This document shows positions 44,417-55,072 of a stretch of DNA of 64,000 nt, piece by piece. The notes under the pieces were generated by a model. That model was not told the DNA's origin. It saw nothing but the letters and a program-made list of their open reading frames with translations, and did not search any database. The translations under genes and the position numbers were made by a program. Source of the stretch: Argyresthia goedartella (Eukaryota > Arthropoda > Insecta > Lepidoptera > Argyresthiidae); NCBI GenBank assembly GCA_949825045.1, contig OX463815.1, forward strand, positions 16,361,231-16,425,230, given 5' to 3'. Position 1 is the first letter of the stretch, and every line of letters starts with the position of its first letter.

Positions 44417-44736
44417 AAAATTGCCTCCAAGACTATAAATAAACTGAGAGTTTAAACTAACCTTGTAATACGGGATATAATTCCAAAAGATACTGTTCAG
44501 TCTTTAACTCTATGGGAGGGAAGCAAAATCTGGCTTAATGGCATTAGTGTCGCATCAGCTTCACCCTCCCTGTGAGGTATTTTAGCTCTAATGCCTCACA
44601 TCATAAAGATACAAGTGTCACGCACTGGGATGACGAGAAAGGAGCACTGGAATTTTTGTTTCAATATTTGTACATGAGCCATGCATCTGAACAGATACAA
44701 TGTTATAACTAGAGATAATTTTTAAATGATTGATAT
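44417..44736. other. IS110 flank and palindromic repeat
   Basis: The part to about 44600 probably belongs to the left end of the IS110 element and could contain its guide RNA region, although I cannot define it. A palindromic repeat 'gtgtcacgcactgggatgac' lies at 44613-44633. No gene is visible. Confidence 0.4.
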
Positions 44737-45189
44737 TTATGAACTACGACTTTTCTTGTTGTCCACTTGTTCAACATTACCCTTCTCAAGTTTACTATCT
44801 ACTTCTTTTGTGTGTTCATCATCTATACTAGTTTCATCTTTTATCTTACTAGGGTAATCTTCCTGCGATTTTTTATATGCTTCCATGTTGTCATATATAG
44901 GGTTACTGATGATTTCTATTGTTTCAGGTGTGAAAATCCTTGCTAAAAATCTCCTTATTATTGGTATTGACCTTAAGAGATCTCTTAGCTTTGAAGATTC
45001 TTGTCTTTTGTTTAGAGACTGTTGGTCTATTTTAGAGGTTTTTACACCATACTTTTTATCATCAAAATTTATTGTAGGCTTTCTTTTATTCGAAAGAACA
45101 CTTTGGGCCTTTGATCCATTGGTTCCTTCAGGCCCTTGAGGTGTAGACATTGCAGGTTTAACCTTAGTTTCATCGTATTCCTTACTCAT
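44737..45189 (-). CDS. Unknown polar protein
   Basis: The intact frame has 150 codons. It is highly charged and probably disordered at both ends, with a short amphipathic basic region 'LRSIPIIRRFLARIF' at about residues 72-86. It has no membrane segment and no known motif. The composition is like other small Wolbachia-specific proteins. An 'aagatg' region lies at the start; a clear ribosome-binding site is not visible. Confidence 0.6.
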   Translation of the reverse strand: MSKEYDETKVKPAMSTPQGPEGTNGSKAQSVLSNKRKPTINFDDKKYGVKTSKIDQQSLNKRQESSKLRDLLRSIPIIRRFLARIFTPETIEIISNPIYDNMEAYKKSQEDYPSKIKDETSIDDEHTKEVDSKLEKGNVEQVDNKKSRSS

Positions 45190-45329
45190 CTTTCATTTCA
45201 TTATGTAATATTACTAATATTGCATAATAATAGCTAAATTACAATTAATTGCAAGGTAAAAATATTAAAACAATTGTAAATTTTGTCAGTAAAAATATAA
45301 TAGAACTTTAAAATTAGAGGTTCATCTAT

Positions 45330-46364
45330 ATGAGATACAAAATTGCTGTTATTGGAGCAACCGGAAGAGTAGGGCGTGAGGTATTAAGCACGCTTGCTGA
45401 ATTTCAAGATGAGGCGATAGATTGCGTTATTGCACTTGCATCGAAAAAATCAGAAGGGAAGAAGGTGAGCTTTGGTGACAAAGAGTTAACAGTTTTATGC
45501 CTTGAGGATTATGACTTCGTTGGAACTAATGTAGCCATTTTCTGTGCTGGATCTCATGTTTCTGAAGAGTATGTACCAATTGCAACACAGGCTGGATGCA
45601 TCGTGATAGAAAACAGTTCCCATTTTATAATGAAAGAGGGTGTGCCACTCATTATTCCAGAGATTAATAAAGAAAAAATTATGGAATATAAAAACCACAA
45701 CATAATATCCAATCCAAACTGTACTACAATACAGATGCTGCTAGTACTACATCTATTACACCAAAAAGCAAAAATAAAGAGAATCGTTGCTTCAACTTAT
45801 CAATCAACTTTTGGTGCAGGCAAAGCAGCAATGGATGAGCTCTATGACCAGACAAAAAAAATCTTTATGAACGAAGCTAAAAAACCCAAGATATTCTCTA
45901 AGCAAATAGCATTCAATTGCATTCCCCATGTAGGAGAATTCATGGAAAATGGCTCTACAGAAGAGGAATGGAAAATGCAAGAGGAGACAAAAAAAAATTT
46001 AGAGGAAGATATAAAAGTTACTGCAACTTGTGTGAGGGTACCCGTCTTTATCGGTCACGCTATGGCAGTAAATGTGGAATTTGATCAACATATCACTGAA
46101 GAACAAGCTCGTGAAGTGCTAAGTGAAGCCGAAGATAGTGGAGTTTTAGTGTGCAACAGGCGTGAAGATAGTGAATACATAACTCAAATTGATGTTGTAC
46201 AGGAGAATGCTGTATATGTATCGCGTATTAGAAGAGACAATACTGTTGAGCACGGATTAAATATGTGGATAGTGGCTGACAACCTGCGCAAAGGCGCAGC
46301 ATTAAATATAGTGCAGATTCTTGAGATTTTGATAAGAGAGCATTTGTCAATCAAGTGCATATAG
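45330..46364 (+). CDS. asd: Aspartate-semialdehyde dehydrogenase
   Basis: Asd reduces aspartyl phosphate to the semialdehyde, the step after lysC. The intact frame has 344 codons. The NADP motif 'GATGRVGREVL' (residues 9-19), the catalytic Cys in 'SNPNCTT' and the family signature 'TCVRVPVFIGHAMA' with the catalytic His are all present. 'STYQSTFGAG' has a Thr-Phe where Val-Ser is usual. The gene looks fully functional at sequence level. Flanks hold palindromic repeats. Confidence 0.95.
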   Translation: MRYKIAVIGATGRVGREVLSTLAEFQDEAIDCVIALASKKSEGKKVSFGDKELTVLCLEDYDFVGTNVAIFCAGSHVSEEYVPIATQAGCIVIENSSHFIMKEGVPLIIPEINKEKIMEYKNHNIISNPNCTTIQMLLVLHLLHQKAKIKRIVASTYQSTFGAGKAAMDELYDQTKKIFMNEAKKPKIFSKQIAFNCIPHVGEFMENGSTEEEWKMQEETKKNLEEDIKVTATCVRVPVFIGHAMAVNVEFDQHITEEQAREVLSEAEDSGVLVCNRREDSEYITQIDVVQENAVYVSRIRRDNTVEHGLNMWIVADNLRKGAALNIVQILEILIREHLSIKCI

Positions 46365-46427
46365 AGCGCACGTACGTTGTAATTCGAAGGAAATTGTATA
46401 TCACATGGCAGCGCGTGACGCTGGAAT

Positions 46428-46754
46428 GGCTTTGTTGCATCGCTGCTTATGAAAGGCTAACTATAATTAGGATTATAAGCAACTTATTGAAAATCTTGTT
46501 TTTTTTGCAATCAATCTGATCAAATTTAAGAATAGTAACTTGTTATTTAAATTAATAAATTTAATTCTATTGAAAATAGCTAAAGCATTGAAATTCTTGA
46601 ATTTTAGCCGGATTAGTGAGTGGTAGTGAAATTTCTTTTACTCAAATTTAGGTATTCACTGACCGTTCTTGTTATAAATACCAGAATAATAAGCTACTGA
46701 TATTCTCCACCTTTTTTATCTTTAATCCATCATAGCTAGCGATGCAACAAAGCC
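46428..46754. mobile_element. MITE-like element with IS5 ends
   Basis: The 327 bp element begins 'ggctttgttgcatcgc' and ends 'gcgatgcaacaaagcc', the same inverted repeats as the IS5-type copies, one base-perfect over 16 positions. The inside is AT-rich with no transposase. It sits after 'gcgtgacgctggaat', again inside a palindromic repeat whose other half 'ggattccagtgtcaagc' follows. Confidence 0.85.
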
Positions 46755-47130
46755 GGCTGGATTCCAGTGTCAAGCACTGGAATGACACCATTTGCTGTGC
46801 AGTTTACCTTCAAAAATGAATGTTCGTACAGCTATGGAATAAATCGCGGTATGACGGTTTGCAGCGGTATAGTAACTCGTCACCCCGCTACTTGTTAGCG
46901 GCTGAGATACCGCGGCGGTATGACGTAGAAGCTATACTTTTATACTCACCAACTCAGTATCCAATCTGGATCCAAGTAGTCAAGCTATTCGGATGACACC
47001 CTCATAAAGTGAAATGAGATCCCGCTAACACGTAGCGAGATGACGAGAAAGGGGCTACTCGGATGACACCCTCATAAAGTGAAATGAGATTCCGCTAACA
47101 TGTAGCGGGATGACGGGAAAAGAGGTACTG
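46755..47130. repeat. Palindromic repeats and a 70-base tandem duplication
   Basis: Units 'gattccagtgtcaagcactggaatgac' and 'ccgctacttgttagcgg' are followed by two direct copies of a 70-base block (46991-47060 and 47061-47130, about 92% alike by eye) beginning 'ggatgacaccctcataaag'. No coding function is likely. Confidence 0.75.
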
Positions 47131-47246
47131 GGAGACATCCTTCCTGGTAGACCCAAATCACAATGTTCGCACAGTTGTGCGTCACGCGCTGCCGAACACT
47201 GTATGGTTATACAAGAAAAATTAAGGCTTAAAAGGAATTTTAAGTA

Positions 47247-47842
47247 TCAGGACTCAAGGTTTTTATTCCTTCTTAATAAAACAAAAAAGCCCCTTTACCA
47301 CCATGTTTTTTCGTAGCTTGTTGGTAGTATAGAACAATATGGTCCAATGTAGAGAAGAGGCAAAAAATGACGTTTGCTAAGCATATGTAAATATCTACAG
47401 TAATAAAGTACTTTTGAGTTTGAGTTTGAGTTTATGCTGGATTTTAGTGTCATTTAACCATTTATTTAAGTTACTCTTTATAGTGTCTGTTTTGTTTGTT
47501 GCACTGCCGTATCCCGTAATTACCAATAAACATCTATTTCCTGCTCGATAATTTTTGATAATAAAATCTATCAATTTACAGTAAGCATCCTCTATATTAT
47601 AGCCATGCAAATCGAGCTTATCGCTTATAAAATATTTACCCCTATCAACTTTTGATTTTGTGTTTTGGTCAAGACAAAATGATGAGTTACTATTATTGGT
47701 ATTAAGAAAATTCCCTTGTAAGTCGGAGGTACCTTTATCAACCATAGACTTTATATTTACTTTTATGATCAACTTTCAAAGTAACTTTTCCACATTCTAT
47801 TGGCTTAACATTTTTTTGCCAATCCAACTCATTGTCCGACAT
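47247..47842 (-). pseudogene. Smr-domain protein, split by a LINE tail
   Basis: A start at 47840-47842 gives 'MSDNELDWQKNVKPIECGKV'. After a frame change near 47765 the Smr domain appears: 'LDLHGYNIEDAYCKLIDFI' and 'LLVITGYGSA', ending 'LNKWLND'. A 92 bp insect retrotransposon end (47342-47433) interrupts it; beyond, 'IVLYYQQATKKHGGKGAFF' completes the domain, with one more frame change in a T-run. Smr domains nick or bind branched DNA or RNA. Three lesions mean a dead gene. Confidence 0.82.
47342..47433 (+). mobile_element. Short LINE 3' end with (TTTGAG)n tail in the smr-like gene
   Basis: The 92-base insert ends 'aataaagtacttttgagtttgagtttgagttt', a polyadenylation-like signal and a TTTGAG tandem tail, as in a common family of lepidopteran non-LTR elements. 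It is flanked by 'tatg' (47338-47341 and 47433-47436). The flanking halves join to a continuous Smr reading frame (His-Ile-Val context). Confidence 0.75.
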
Positions 47843-47934
47843 AAACGCATTAATCGAATTGTATAATTTTACAACAATATCCAAACATAGTAAAATGTTG
47901 CTTATTCTATAAAAACCCGATTTTCAATAATACG

Positions 47935-48910
47935 ATGAAATCGTCAAAAACTAATGAGAATTTTTGGCTGTATGGAAAGCACACCTGCATGTCAGCACTG
48001 AAGAATAAAAATAGGCGGTGTATAGAACTGTTAGCAATAGAAAATTTATTAAAATTAACAAAAAAGAAATTAGGCAATGTGTAGACAGTAAGGGCATTAA
48101 AGTTCGATTAGTAGAAAGCAAAATGCTTAATGACGTTTTACCCAAAGGTGCTAACCATCAGGGAATTGCTTTAAATGTTGAAACTCAAAAAACTCAAACT
48201 CAAAACGTTTATTCTGTAAATAGGCCACAAGGGCACTTTCACATGTCATTTCATTTCATTTTTTACAGAACATTTGGTATTATTATTTGTATCATATTAT
48301 CAGAAAAAAAAGTACTTAATTATTGTTTCTGAGAGATGTAAAGAGTCTCAAATGTCATTATAAAATAATTAAAATATAAATAACAGAGTTGCCCCTATTC
48401 TTTTTAACTTAAGCATTGAAGAAATAGCTGAAAGCTCGAACGATAGCTCTACTATAGTCATTTTAGATCAAGTCACTGACACGCACAATATTGGGTCGAT
48501 TTTAAGAACTTCAGCTTGTTTTAATGTCGACGCATTGGTTTTACCACATAACCATTCACCAAGTGAAAATGCATCTATTGCAAAAGCAGCAAGTGGAGCA
48601 TTGGATATTGTCCCACTAATATACGTTACAAATATAGTAAAAACTATGCAGTATTTAAAAAAGGTCGGTTACTGGTGTTATGGGTTTGATTACAATACTA
48701 AAGAAAATATAGATGAAATAAAGAGTTTTGAGAAAAAAAGAGTAATTATTTTTGGTTCCGAAGAGAAAGGAATGCGGAGGTTAGTTAAAATAAAACTGTG
48801 ATTATCTTTTAAAAATACCAATGTCAAATGCAATTAACAGTTTAAATGTTTCAAATGCAGCAGCAATAGGCCTATATTCTATTTATATTAAAACAAATGC
48901 CAGCGCATAG
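47935..48910 (+). pseudogene. TrmH/RlmB-type RNA methyltransferase, split by a LINE fragment
   Basis: SPOUT methyltransferases of this family add a 2'-O-methyl group to rRNA or tRNA. The start gives 'FWLYGKHTCMSALKN'. After a frame shift near 48060, 'KGANHQGIALNVE' (family motif) follows. About 200 bases of foreign DNA then intervene. The SAM-binding part resumes at 48385 with 'DQVTDTHNIGSILRTSACF', 'SGALDIVPL' and 'GSEEKGMRRLV'. A last shift near 48790 precedes 'IPMSNAISSLNVSNAAAIG'. Length without the insert is about 255 residues, the family norm. Confidence 0.88.
48181..48383 (-). mobile_element. LINE 3' fragment in the rlmB-like gene
   Basis: On the minus strand this reads '...ggcctatttacagaataaacgttttgagtttgagtt', the same type of end (AATAAA, then TTTGAG repeats) as in the smr insert, with about 150 bases more of 3' UTR. 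The edges are approximate; I could not find a clean target duplication. It separates two halves of one methyltransferase frame. Confidence 0.7.
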
Positions 48911-48968
48911 CTGTTTATATTAAAAACACTTGATAAAAATATGGTTTTATATTATAATGTGTTAAGTA

Positions 48969-49703
48969 ATGGATAAAAGGAGTTATATTATGTCTTACAT
49001 GAGAAATGAACAGGATATTCGCTCTCAAGGCGCTTACTACAGTGCTGGGCTTAGAAGTTACCTAACTAAAGTATATAATTATATGGCTTTAGCTTTAGGC
49101 GTTACAGGGCTTGTCGCGTTCCTAACGGTGTTTTCAGGTCTTTTTCAGGTAATTCATTCTAATCCAGTCCTGTTGTATACAGTAATATTTTCTCCACTTG
49201 TACTAGTGTTTTTTGTATACCCTAAAATTCTACATCTTAGTGTTCAGTCTGCATTCACCATATTTTTTACGTTTGCAGTATTAATTGGAATGTCTTCATC
49301 CTATATTTTCATAATTTATACTGCAGAAAGTATAGCAAGAGCATTTTTCATTACATCAATCATGTTCGGCTCTATCGCTTTGTATGGTAACATCACAAAA
49401 AGAGATCTAACAAGTATGGGCTCTTTTTTGAGAATGGGAGTCTGGGGATTAATTATAGCATCTGTAGTGAATTTGTTCCTTGGAAGTGGTCCACTCGATT
49501 TTGCAATATCATTCATATCGGTAATAGTGTTTACTTTAAAAACTGCATCTGACGCTCAGAGAATCAAGGATGTTTATTACAAGTATAATGATGGTTCAGA
49601 AGCTGCTACTACTAAGCTGGCAATACTTGGTGCAACTAGTCTTTACCTAGACTTTATCAATATATTTCTCAGTTTGCTCAGGTTACTTAATAACAGGGAC
49701 TAA
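48969..49703 (+). CDS. Bax inhibitor-1 family membrane protein
   Basis: The intact frame has 244 codons with seven membrane segments. An N-terminal 'GLRSYLTKVYNYMALALGVTGLVAF' and a C-terminal 'LGATSLYLDFINIFLSLLRLL' are the BI-1/YbhL family signatures; the C-terminal Asp is part of the proposed ion-pore latch. In bacteria the family acts in calcium or proton leak at the inner membrane. It ends one base before the ctaG start. Confidence 0.92.
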   Translation: MDKRSYIMSYMRNEQDIRSQGAYYSAGLRSYLTKVYNYMALALGVTGLVAFLTVFSGLFQVIHSNPVLLYTVIFSPLVLVFFVYPKILHLSVQSAFTIFFTFAVLIGMSSSYIFIIYTAESIARAFFITSIMFGSIALYGNITKRDLTSMGSFLRMGVWGLIIASVVNLFLGSGPLDFAISFISVIVFTLKTASDAQRIKDVYYKYNDGSEAATTKLAILGATSLYLDFINIFLSLLRLLNNRD

Positions 49704-50236
49704 ATGTTCTCCTTTTTAAGGAGAAATGATAAAAATTCTATAGTCTTCTTTTTAATATCTTTAGTTGTGTCGATGATATGTCTTACATATGCATCGGTGC
49801 CTCTATATAGCATTTTTTGTAAAGCTACTGGGTATGGTGGCACAATAAGAGAAGTAACTAACACAACAACAAATATAACTAACCAAAAGATCAGGGTCCA
49901 TTTCAATGCTGATATAATGTCCGATCTACCTTGGGAATTTAAATTAGAAACTAACTATGTTGATGTAAACATAGGAGAACAAAGTTTAGCTTTTTATTAC
50001 GCAAAAAATCTATCTGATCAGCCTTCATTTGGAATGGTGGTGTATAATGTTACGCCTTTCAAAGCAGGTAAGTATTTCAATAAAATTGCATGCTTTTGTT
50101 TTGAAGAGCAAATGTTGCTACCAAAACAAAAAGCAGCTATGCCCGTATCTTTCTATATAGGTCCTGAGATAATGCTTGATAGTAATACAAAAGATTTAAG
50201 TGAAATAACGCAATCATACACGTTTTTTAAGCTTAA

Positions 50237-52018
50237 CACGTTCCCGCGAACATAAGCGTCTCCGTGAGTATGAAAAAACGCACAGCATTTATCCATACAA
50301 AATGTCTGGGCGTCTGTAGACGTTGTGCTTTATCACAGATCTTGCCTACCATTGCTACTTAGCACAACGCCTATGAACGGTCGACGTATATAGACGCTGT
50401 GATCTTTTCAAATGTAAACTACTTGTCGCATTGTGCAACAACGTGTATAAACGTTCTGGAATATTTCATAAATAAAAGGTTTATTTTTAAAATAAATCTT
50501 TATTTGCATGACATTAAATGTGAAATCTAAGAACCACACAAAATAAATTTTCAAAAGAAACAAAATTTGACATACTTATCAGTCAAACAAAACCATATTA
50601 CACATAAAACATAAAACAGCATTACTGACGGAAAAATCAACTAGCTCCTTGTCCTGTCTTTTTGGGAGACGAGTATGGTACCATCTGATTTGCTCTATCT
50701 ATGCCTGACATGAAATCGTTATATATTGCTATTTCCTCTGGTTTCATTCTCTTTACCCCATATCTGTTTGACACTTCTATCATCTTAGGGTGATTTCTCG
50801 TTGTTATCATCAAAAATGGTCTTTTGTCGTGCCATTTGGATACATACGCTTTGTTCTTTCTAACCCATACATGTTGAATTTTCTTCAGTTTCTTACTCAC
50901 CAGATCTTTTGGATTTTCCTTTCAGTTCACCCTGAGAGTCCCATTAGTGTGTGATCTTAAGTCTAACAAATTGTGTGACAGAGGCACAGAGTTATAGAAA
51001 TTGTCCATGAATAAATGTTGTCCCTTCAGCAAATATGGCCTCATCAAACGCATGACAAGCTTCTCAGTCTTGCTGCCAGTTTCTAAGGCAGTGTTTTTTG
51101 CCTGTATACATGATCACATTTAGCACATAGCCATCTGCTGTCGTCAACACACGTACAACCTGCTGTTGGTGGTTCTTCCGTTGGCGTATTTAGAACAGGC
51201 CAGGCCAGTTGGTGGCTCTGTTATGCCTCCATCAATAGGTGGTATCCTATCATAAGGTCTGTTTTCTTGGATAATTGAGGGACTTTGAGTGTCTCTCAAA
51301 GGACGGGATTCATAATAAAGTTCTATATTTTGACTTTCGAGACTGAAGTGGAGTTAGTTCGGTATGAACGTGAGTTGATGTAATAATTTGCCTATTATTA
51401 CCTTCATCTTGACTTTCCGAGTCATAATCGTGTACCGCAAATCGTCCGCTTCTGTTATCGTTAGAGGTTGAGGTATCACTTCCAGATGAGCTTGAAATGT
51501 TACCTTCTGGATCGTTATCTCCATTTGAACCATCTAAAGCAATACGAATATTTTACTGTATTGGTCTTGTAGAAAATTTATGCGCCATCATGATGGAATT
51601 ATAAAACAATCGCTATACTTACATTTAGAAACAAAATCATCGATTTTGTTAACAATCTCTGCCCGCTGCGAGACTGACGCACGCGCAACCCCTCTGCAGC
51701 GCAAAGCCAGAATGAGCTACGGGAGGGCGGCAGCGGGGGGACGTGTATCAACGTTGTGCATGTGTGAGTGAGGTACATGGTAGCTACGGCGCGCCTAGCA
51801 TTTCGACGTCATAAGTACTTACACGGAAGCAATAGAAATGGATAATTTCTCCTAAATGACGCACAGCGACTTACAACTTACAGGCAACCTGGTGCAAAAG
51901 CGCCCGTTGGGAGACGTTGTACAGATTTTAGAAGTCCTCTACTCCACCGTGCATCGACGTTGTGCGCTTTCGTGATGTACTTGTATACCGTTCATAAACG
52001 GTTGTTCGCGGGAACGTG
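50237..52018 (-). mobile_element. piggyBac-like DNA transposon in ctaG
   Basis: The 1782 bp element has perfect inverted ends 'cacgttcccgcgaac' and 'gttcgcgggaacgtg' and a TTAA on each side (50233-50236, 52019-52022), the defining target site of piggyBac elements. GC content and codon use differ from the flanking bacterial DNA. The transposase inside is broken and shortened (about 600 residues are usual), so this is a non-autonomous copy. Confidence 0.95.
50637..51540 (-). pseudogene. piggyBac-like transposase remnants
   Basis: On the minus strand, 50637-50900 codes 'WHDKRPFLMITTRNH' and 'YNDFMSGIDRANQM', the catalytic-domain end with its Asp. 50940-51540 holds an acidic Asp/Ser-rich stretch such as 'SSSSGSD' typical of the N-terminus, and pieces between in other frames. 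Large parts are missing, including the C-terminal Cys-rich domain. Confidence 0.75.
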
Positions 52019-52196
52019 TTAAGTAACAGAATGTTTGCAAACCGTGTCATTTCAGTAATCAATAGGGTGTCATCTGAGTAGCTGACACTGGGATGACAAG
52101 AGGTAACGCAAGAAGTCTATTGATTGTGAAAACAATAACTTTGCAAAATATTAATTGTTAGATAACATAATCAAAGTTTTTGTCTTAATATTCATC

Positions 52197-53174
52197 ATGG
52201 TTAGAGCTATACAAATTAAAAAAACTGGGGGACCAAAAGTATTAGAATTTGTAGATAAGAGCATAGGTGAGCCAAAAGGCGAGGAAGTCTTAGTGCGTCA
52301 CACAACTATCGGCTTAAATCGTAATGATTTAGAGCACAGAAAAGGTACACGCAAAATTAAAAATTTACCATCAGTGCTTGGAGTGGAAGCAGTGGGAGTT
52401 ATTGAAAAGCTTGGTAAAAAAATCAGTGATGGGTTGAAGGTCGAAGATAGAGTTGGATATTGCACAGCTCCTCCAGGGGTATATTGTGAAAAGCGCATTA
52501 TACACCAGAAATATCTGATAAAAATTCCAGATGACATATCTGATGAAGTTGCTGCTGCAGTGCTGTTTAAAGGTATGACAGCTCACTATTTAGTTAATCA
52601 ATCTTATAAAATCAGGCCTGGTGCTTTCGTGCTAGTTCATGGGGCTAATGGTGGCTTAGGACAAATAATATGCCAATGGGCAAAGGATAAAAAAGGTGTA
52701 CTGATAGGTTCTGTAAGCTCTGATGAAAAAATGAAGATAGCTTTACAAAGTGGCTGCACATACGCAATAAACTACAATGATAAAGACTTCGTTTCTAAAA
52801 TTATGGAGATTACGCAAAACAGAGGAGTAGGTGCAGTATATGACCCCATAGGTTAGGCTACAAGCAAGCTCTCTTTTGAATCTTTAGGCAGGTTCGGCAT
52901 ATACGTTTCCTATGGGCAGATATCAGGTAACGCTCCTATTAGTTTTTCTTTACTTAGTTCACGTTCGTTATTTGCAACTGGAACCTCAATATACCATTAT
53001 AAGCATGATAGATTCACATTAGTGCTTACCACAATGGAAATCTTCGAGATGATAAGAAAAAAACTTTTAACTGTACGGATCAATAAAAAATATAAGTTTG
53101 ATGAAATAATTCAAGCACATCGTGATATGGAAAATAGAAAAGCGAGTGGGTTAAATATTATCAAAATCTCTTAA
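52197..53174 (+). pseudogene. Zeta-crystallin-like NADPH:quinone oxidoreductase, one stop
   Basis: This zinc-free medium-chain dehydrogenase type reduces quinones. The start at ATG 52197 gives 'MVRAIQIKKTGGPKVLEF'. The cofactor motif 'VLVHGANGGLGQIICQWA' is intact. A TAG at 52854-52856 after 'VYDPIG' ends the open frame at residue 219; the same frame continues to 53174 with 'SLGRFGIYVSYGQISG' and a normal end, so the length would be 325. It is a substitution-type lesion (CAG to TAG is likely). Confidence 0.9.
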
Positions 53175-53274
53175 ATAAATTAGTAATTTAAACTAACCAT
53201 TCATTAAGTCATATCAACTAGAACTTCACATATTTAATTCTCCTTTTGGGGGAATTAAAAGCATATAGCTAAAC

Positions 53275-53477
53275 TGACTTAGATTTACCGACAACCGTCA
53301 TCCCGCTACGTGTTAGCGGAATCTATACCGCGAATAGACTTCTTGCATAACCCAAATTAAGTAGAAAAAGGTATCATCCGAGTAACTGACACTGGTTCCT
53401 TTATGACGGTAGTAGCCCTCCTTCTCCTGTCATTCCAGTGCTCTCTTCTTGTCATCCCAGTGCCCAGACACTGGGAT
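53275..53477. repeat. Palindromic repeats left of an IS5-type copy
   Basis: 'cgtcatcccgctacgtgttagcgg', 'gtcattccagtgctc' and 'gtcatcccagtgcccagacactgggat' occur here. The IS at 53478 begins directly after 'cactgggat'. Confidence 0.75.
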
Positions 53478-54131
53478 GGCTTTGTTGCATCACACTTTAT
53501 GAGATGGTGATTTATGGTAAATTCATGTAACTATCTCAAATTTAGCCATACCAATATCAGTGAATTTATTAAGCAAATAGCATTTAGTTCTTTTTCTCGA
53601 TTTATCTCAGATTTATTCCTAAAACTAAATCCGAATATTTGCTTTAATCTTGAGAAAAACCCTTCAATATAAGATCTTTTCCCATAATTTACTTCTTTTT
53701 TCCATTCTTTCATGCCATCTTCACCGTATAATTTTATTAACCTAATAGCAGCATTCCTGTTAGAGATATAATCTATTTCTGGATGTTCTGCCGCATTGTT
53801 TATTGGTGGAATTTTTGTCTTTATATCATATTCGTTACACAACTTATAAAACTTGTGCCTATCACACGCTCTATCTGCATACAGTGCTTTTATGGCATGC
53901 TGAAAATCAACTTCTTTTAGCAAATCACAAGCTCCATAGTGATCAGAGTAGACACCGTTACTGTATTTTACAGCTATGGCTTTTTTGTTGTTTATATTCA
54001 ACATTACGTGCAATTTTCTCGTTTGCTCATAGCCACTATATTTTCTGTCAGTGCTATTTTCCTTGCTGTGTGTTGTTGTATATACTAATTCCTGTACTGT
54101 CTATAGCAATTTCGATATCTTCCATATTATA
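53478..54131 (-). mobile_element. IS5-family copy, diverged and truncated
   Basis: It starts with the same inverted end 'ggctttgttgcat'. The minus-strand frame 53531-54013 is the C-terminal half of an IS903-like transposase, alike but clearly diverged from the copies at 15749 and 55816 ('YADRACD', 'KRSYIEGFFSRLKQIFGF'). The N-terminal half and the right end are missing; the break is at the IS630 element at 54132. Confidence 0.85.
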
Positions 54132-55072
54132 GCTCTTTCCATAAAAGTCCGGATGTGATAGGATAAGGGTAGATGATGATAAGGAGGTTGAATGCCAGCA
54201 GCATATAGTTATGATTTAAGAAAAAAAGCAATGGAAGCGCTAGACGAAGGAGAAAGCAGAGAAACAGTGGCAGCAAGATTTAAGATTGGACGAACTACTT
54301 TATGGGAGTGGCAGCAAAGAAGAAAAGAAACAGGAGACTTTCAATCAAAAAAACTTGGAAATGGGGGTTACAATCACAAAATTACCGACTGGGATACCCT
54401 TGCCAAATTTGCCAGAGAACACGGAGGAAAGACTCTATCGGAAATGGCTAAACTTTGGAACAACGTTAGTATCCAAACAATCTATCGAGCCCTTAAAAAA
54501 TTGGATTTACGCGCAAAAAAAGACATATGGATACAAGGAAAGAAACGAAGAAAAACGTGCTGAATTTTTGAAAATTATAGCGACAAAAGAACCTAAAAAC
54601 TTAGTGTATATAGATGAGTCATTGATAACACCGAAGACTACCCCTACGGATATTGCCAGAAAGTACAGCGGTTTTATGCCTTAAAATCTGGAAAGAAAAC
54701 TCAACGAATCAGTATGGTTGCAGCCTTAAGTGGAAGAAAGATAGTTGTTCCGTTAACCTTTGAAGGCCACTGTAATATGGATGTTTTTAATGGATGGTTT
54801 GAGCAATTTTTGACACCGATCTTGGAACCTGGACAGACTGTCATTCTTGACAATGCTACTTTTCATAAGTCTGATAAGATTATCGAGCTTGCTAAAGGGG
54901 TTGGTGCAGAAATTTTGTATCTGCCGCCTTATTCTCCAGATTTCAACAAAATTGAGCATCATTGGTTTGCTATAAAAAACAGAGCCAGGAAAAACATTCC
55001 TCTATTCGAATCCTTTCGTCGTGCTGTTGATTCTGCCTTCCTATGACCTGTTCGGACTATTATGAGAAATGC
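54132..55072 (+). mobile_element. IS630-family element (second type)
   Basis: The 941 bp element is flanked by TA on each side (54130-54131 and 55073-55074). The ends share an imperfect inverted repeat around 'cataa.agtccg'. A transposase starts at 54192 with helix-turn-helix ('ETVAARFKIGRTTLWEW'), shifts at the A-run 54516-54522, then holds 'LVYIDESL', shifts again near 54670, and ends with 'ILDNATFHKS' and 'SPDFNKIEHHWF' (Asp, Asp, Glu). The first shift lies at a slippery A7 and could be programmed; the second is a lesion. Confidence 0.88.

Larger units (their letters stand above)
49704..52026 (+). pseudogene. ctaG: Cytochrome c oxidase assembly protein CtaG/Cox11, split at the last codon
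   Basis: CtaG delivers copper to the CuB site of cytochrome oxidase. The first 177 codons are open: one N-terminal membrane anchor ('IVFFLISLVVSMICLTYASVP'), the 'YSIFCKATGYGGT' segment and the copper-binding 'CFCF' pair. A piggyBac-like element is inserted at TTAA 50233-50236, in the next-to-last codon. Leaving it out restores 'FFKLK' and a stop at 52024-52026, for 178 residues. As long as it stays, the end reads a few foreign residues. The lesion barely changes the protein. Confidence 0.93.

Noticed and set aside
47110..47316. 68-codon plus-strand gene
   Set aside because: It is composed of palindromic repeat DNA and antisense of the smr-like gene end.
51580..51771. 63-codon plus-strand gene
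   Set aside because: It lies inside the piggyBac-like element, in its non-coding right part, with no recognisable motif.
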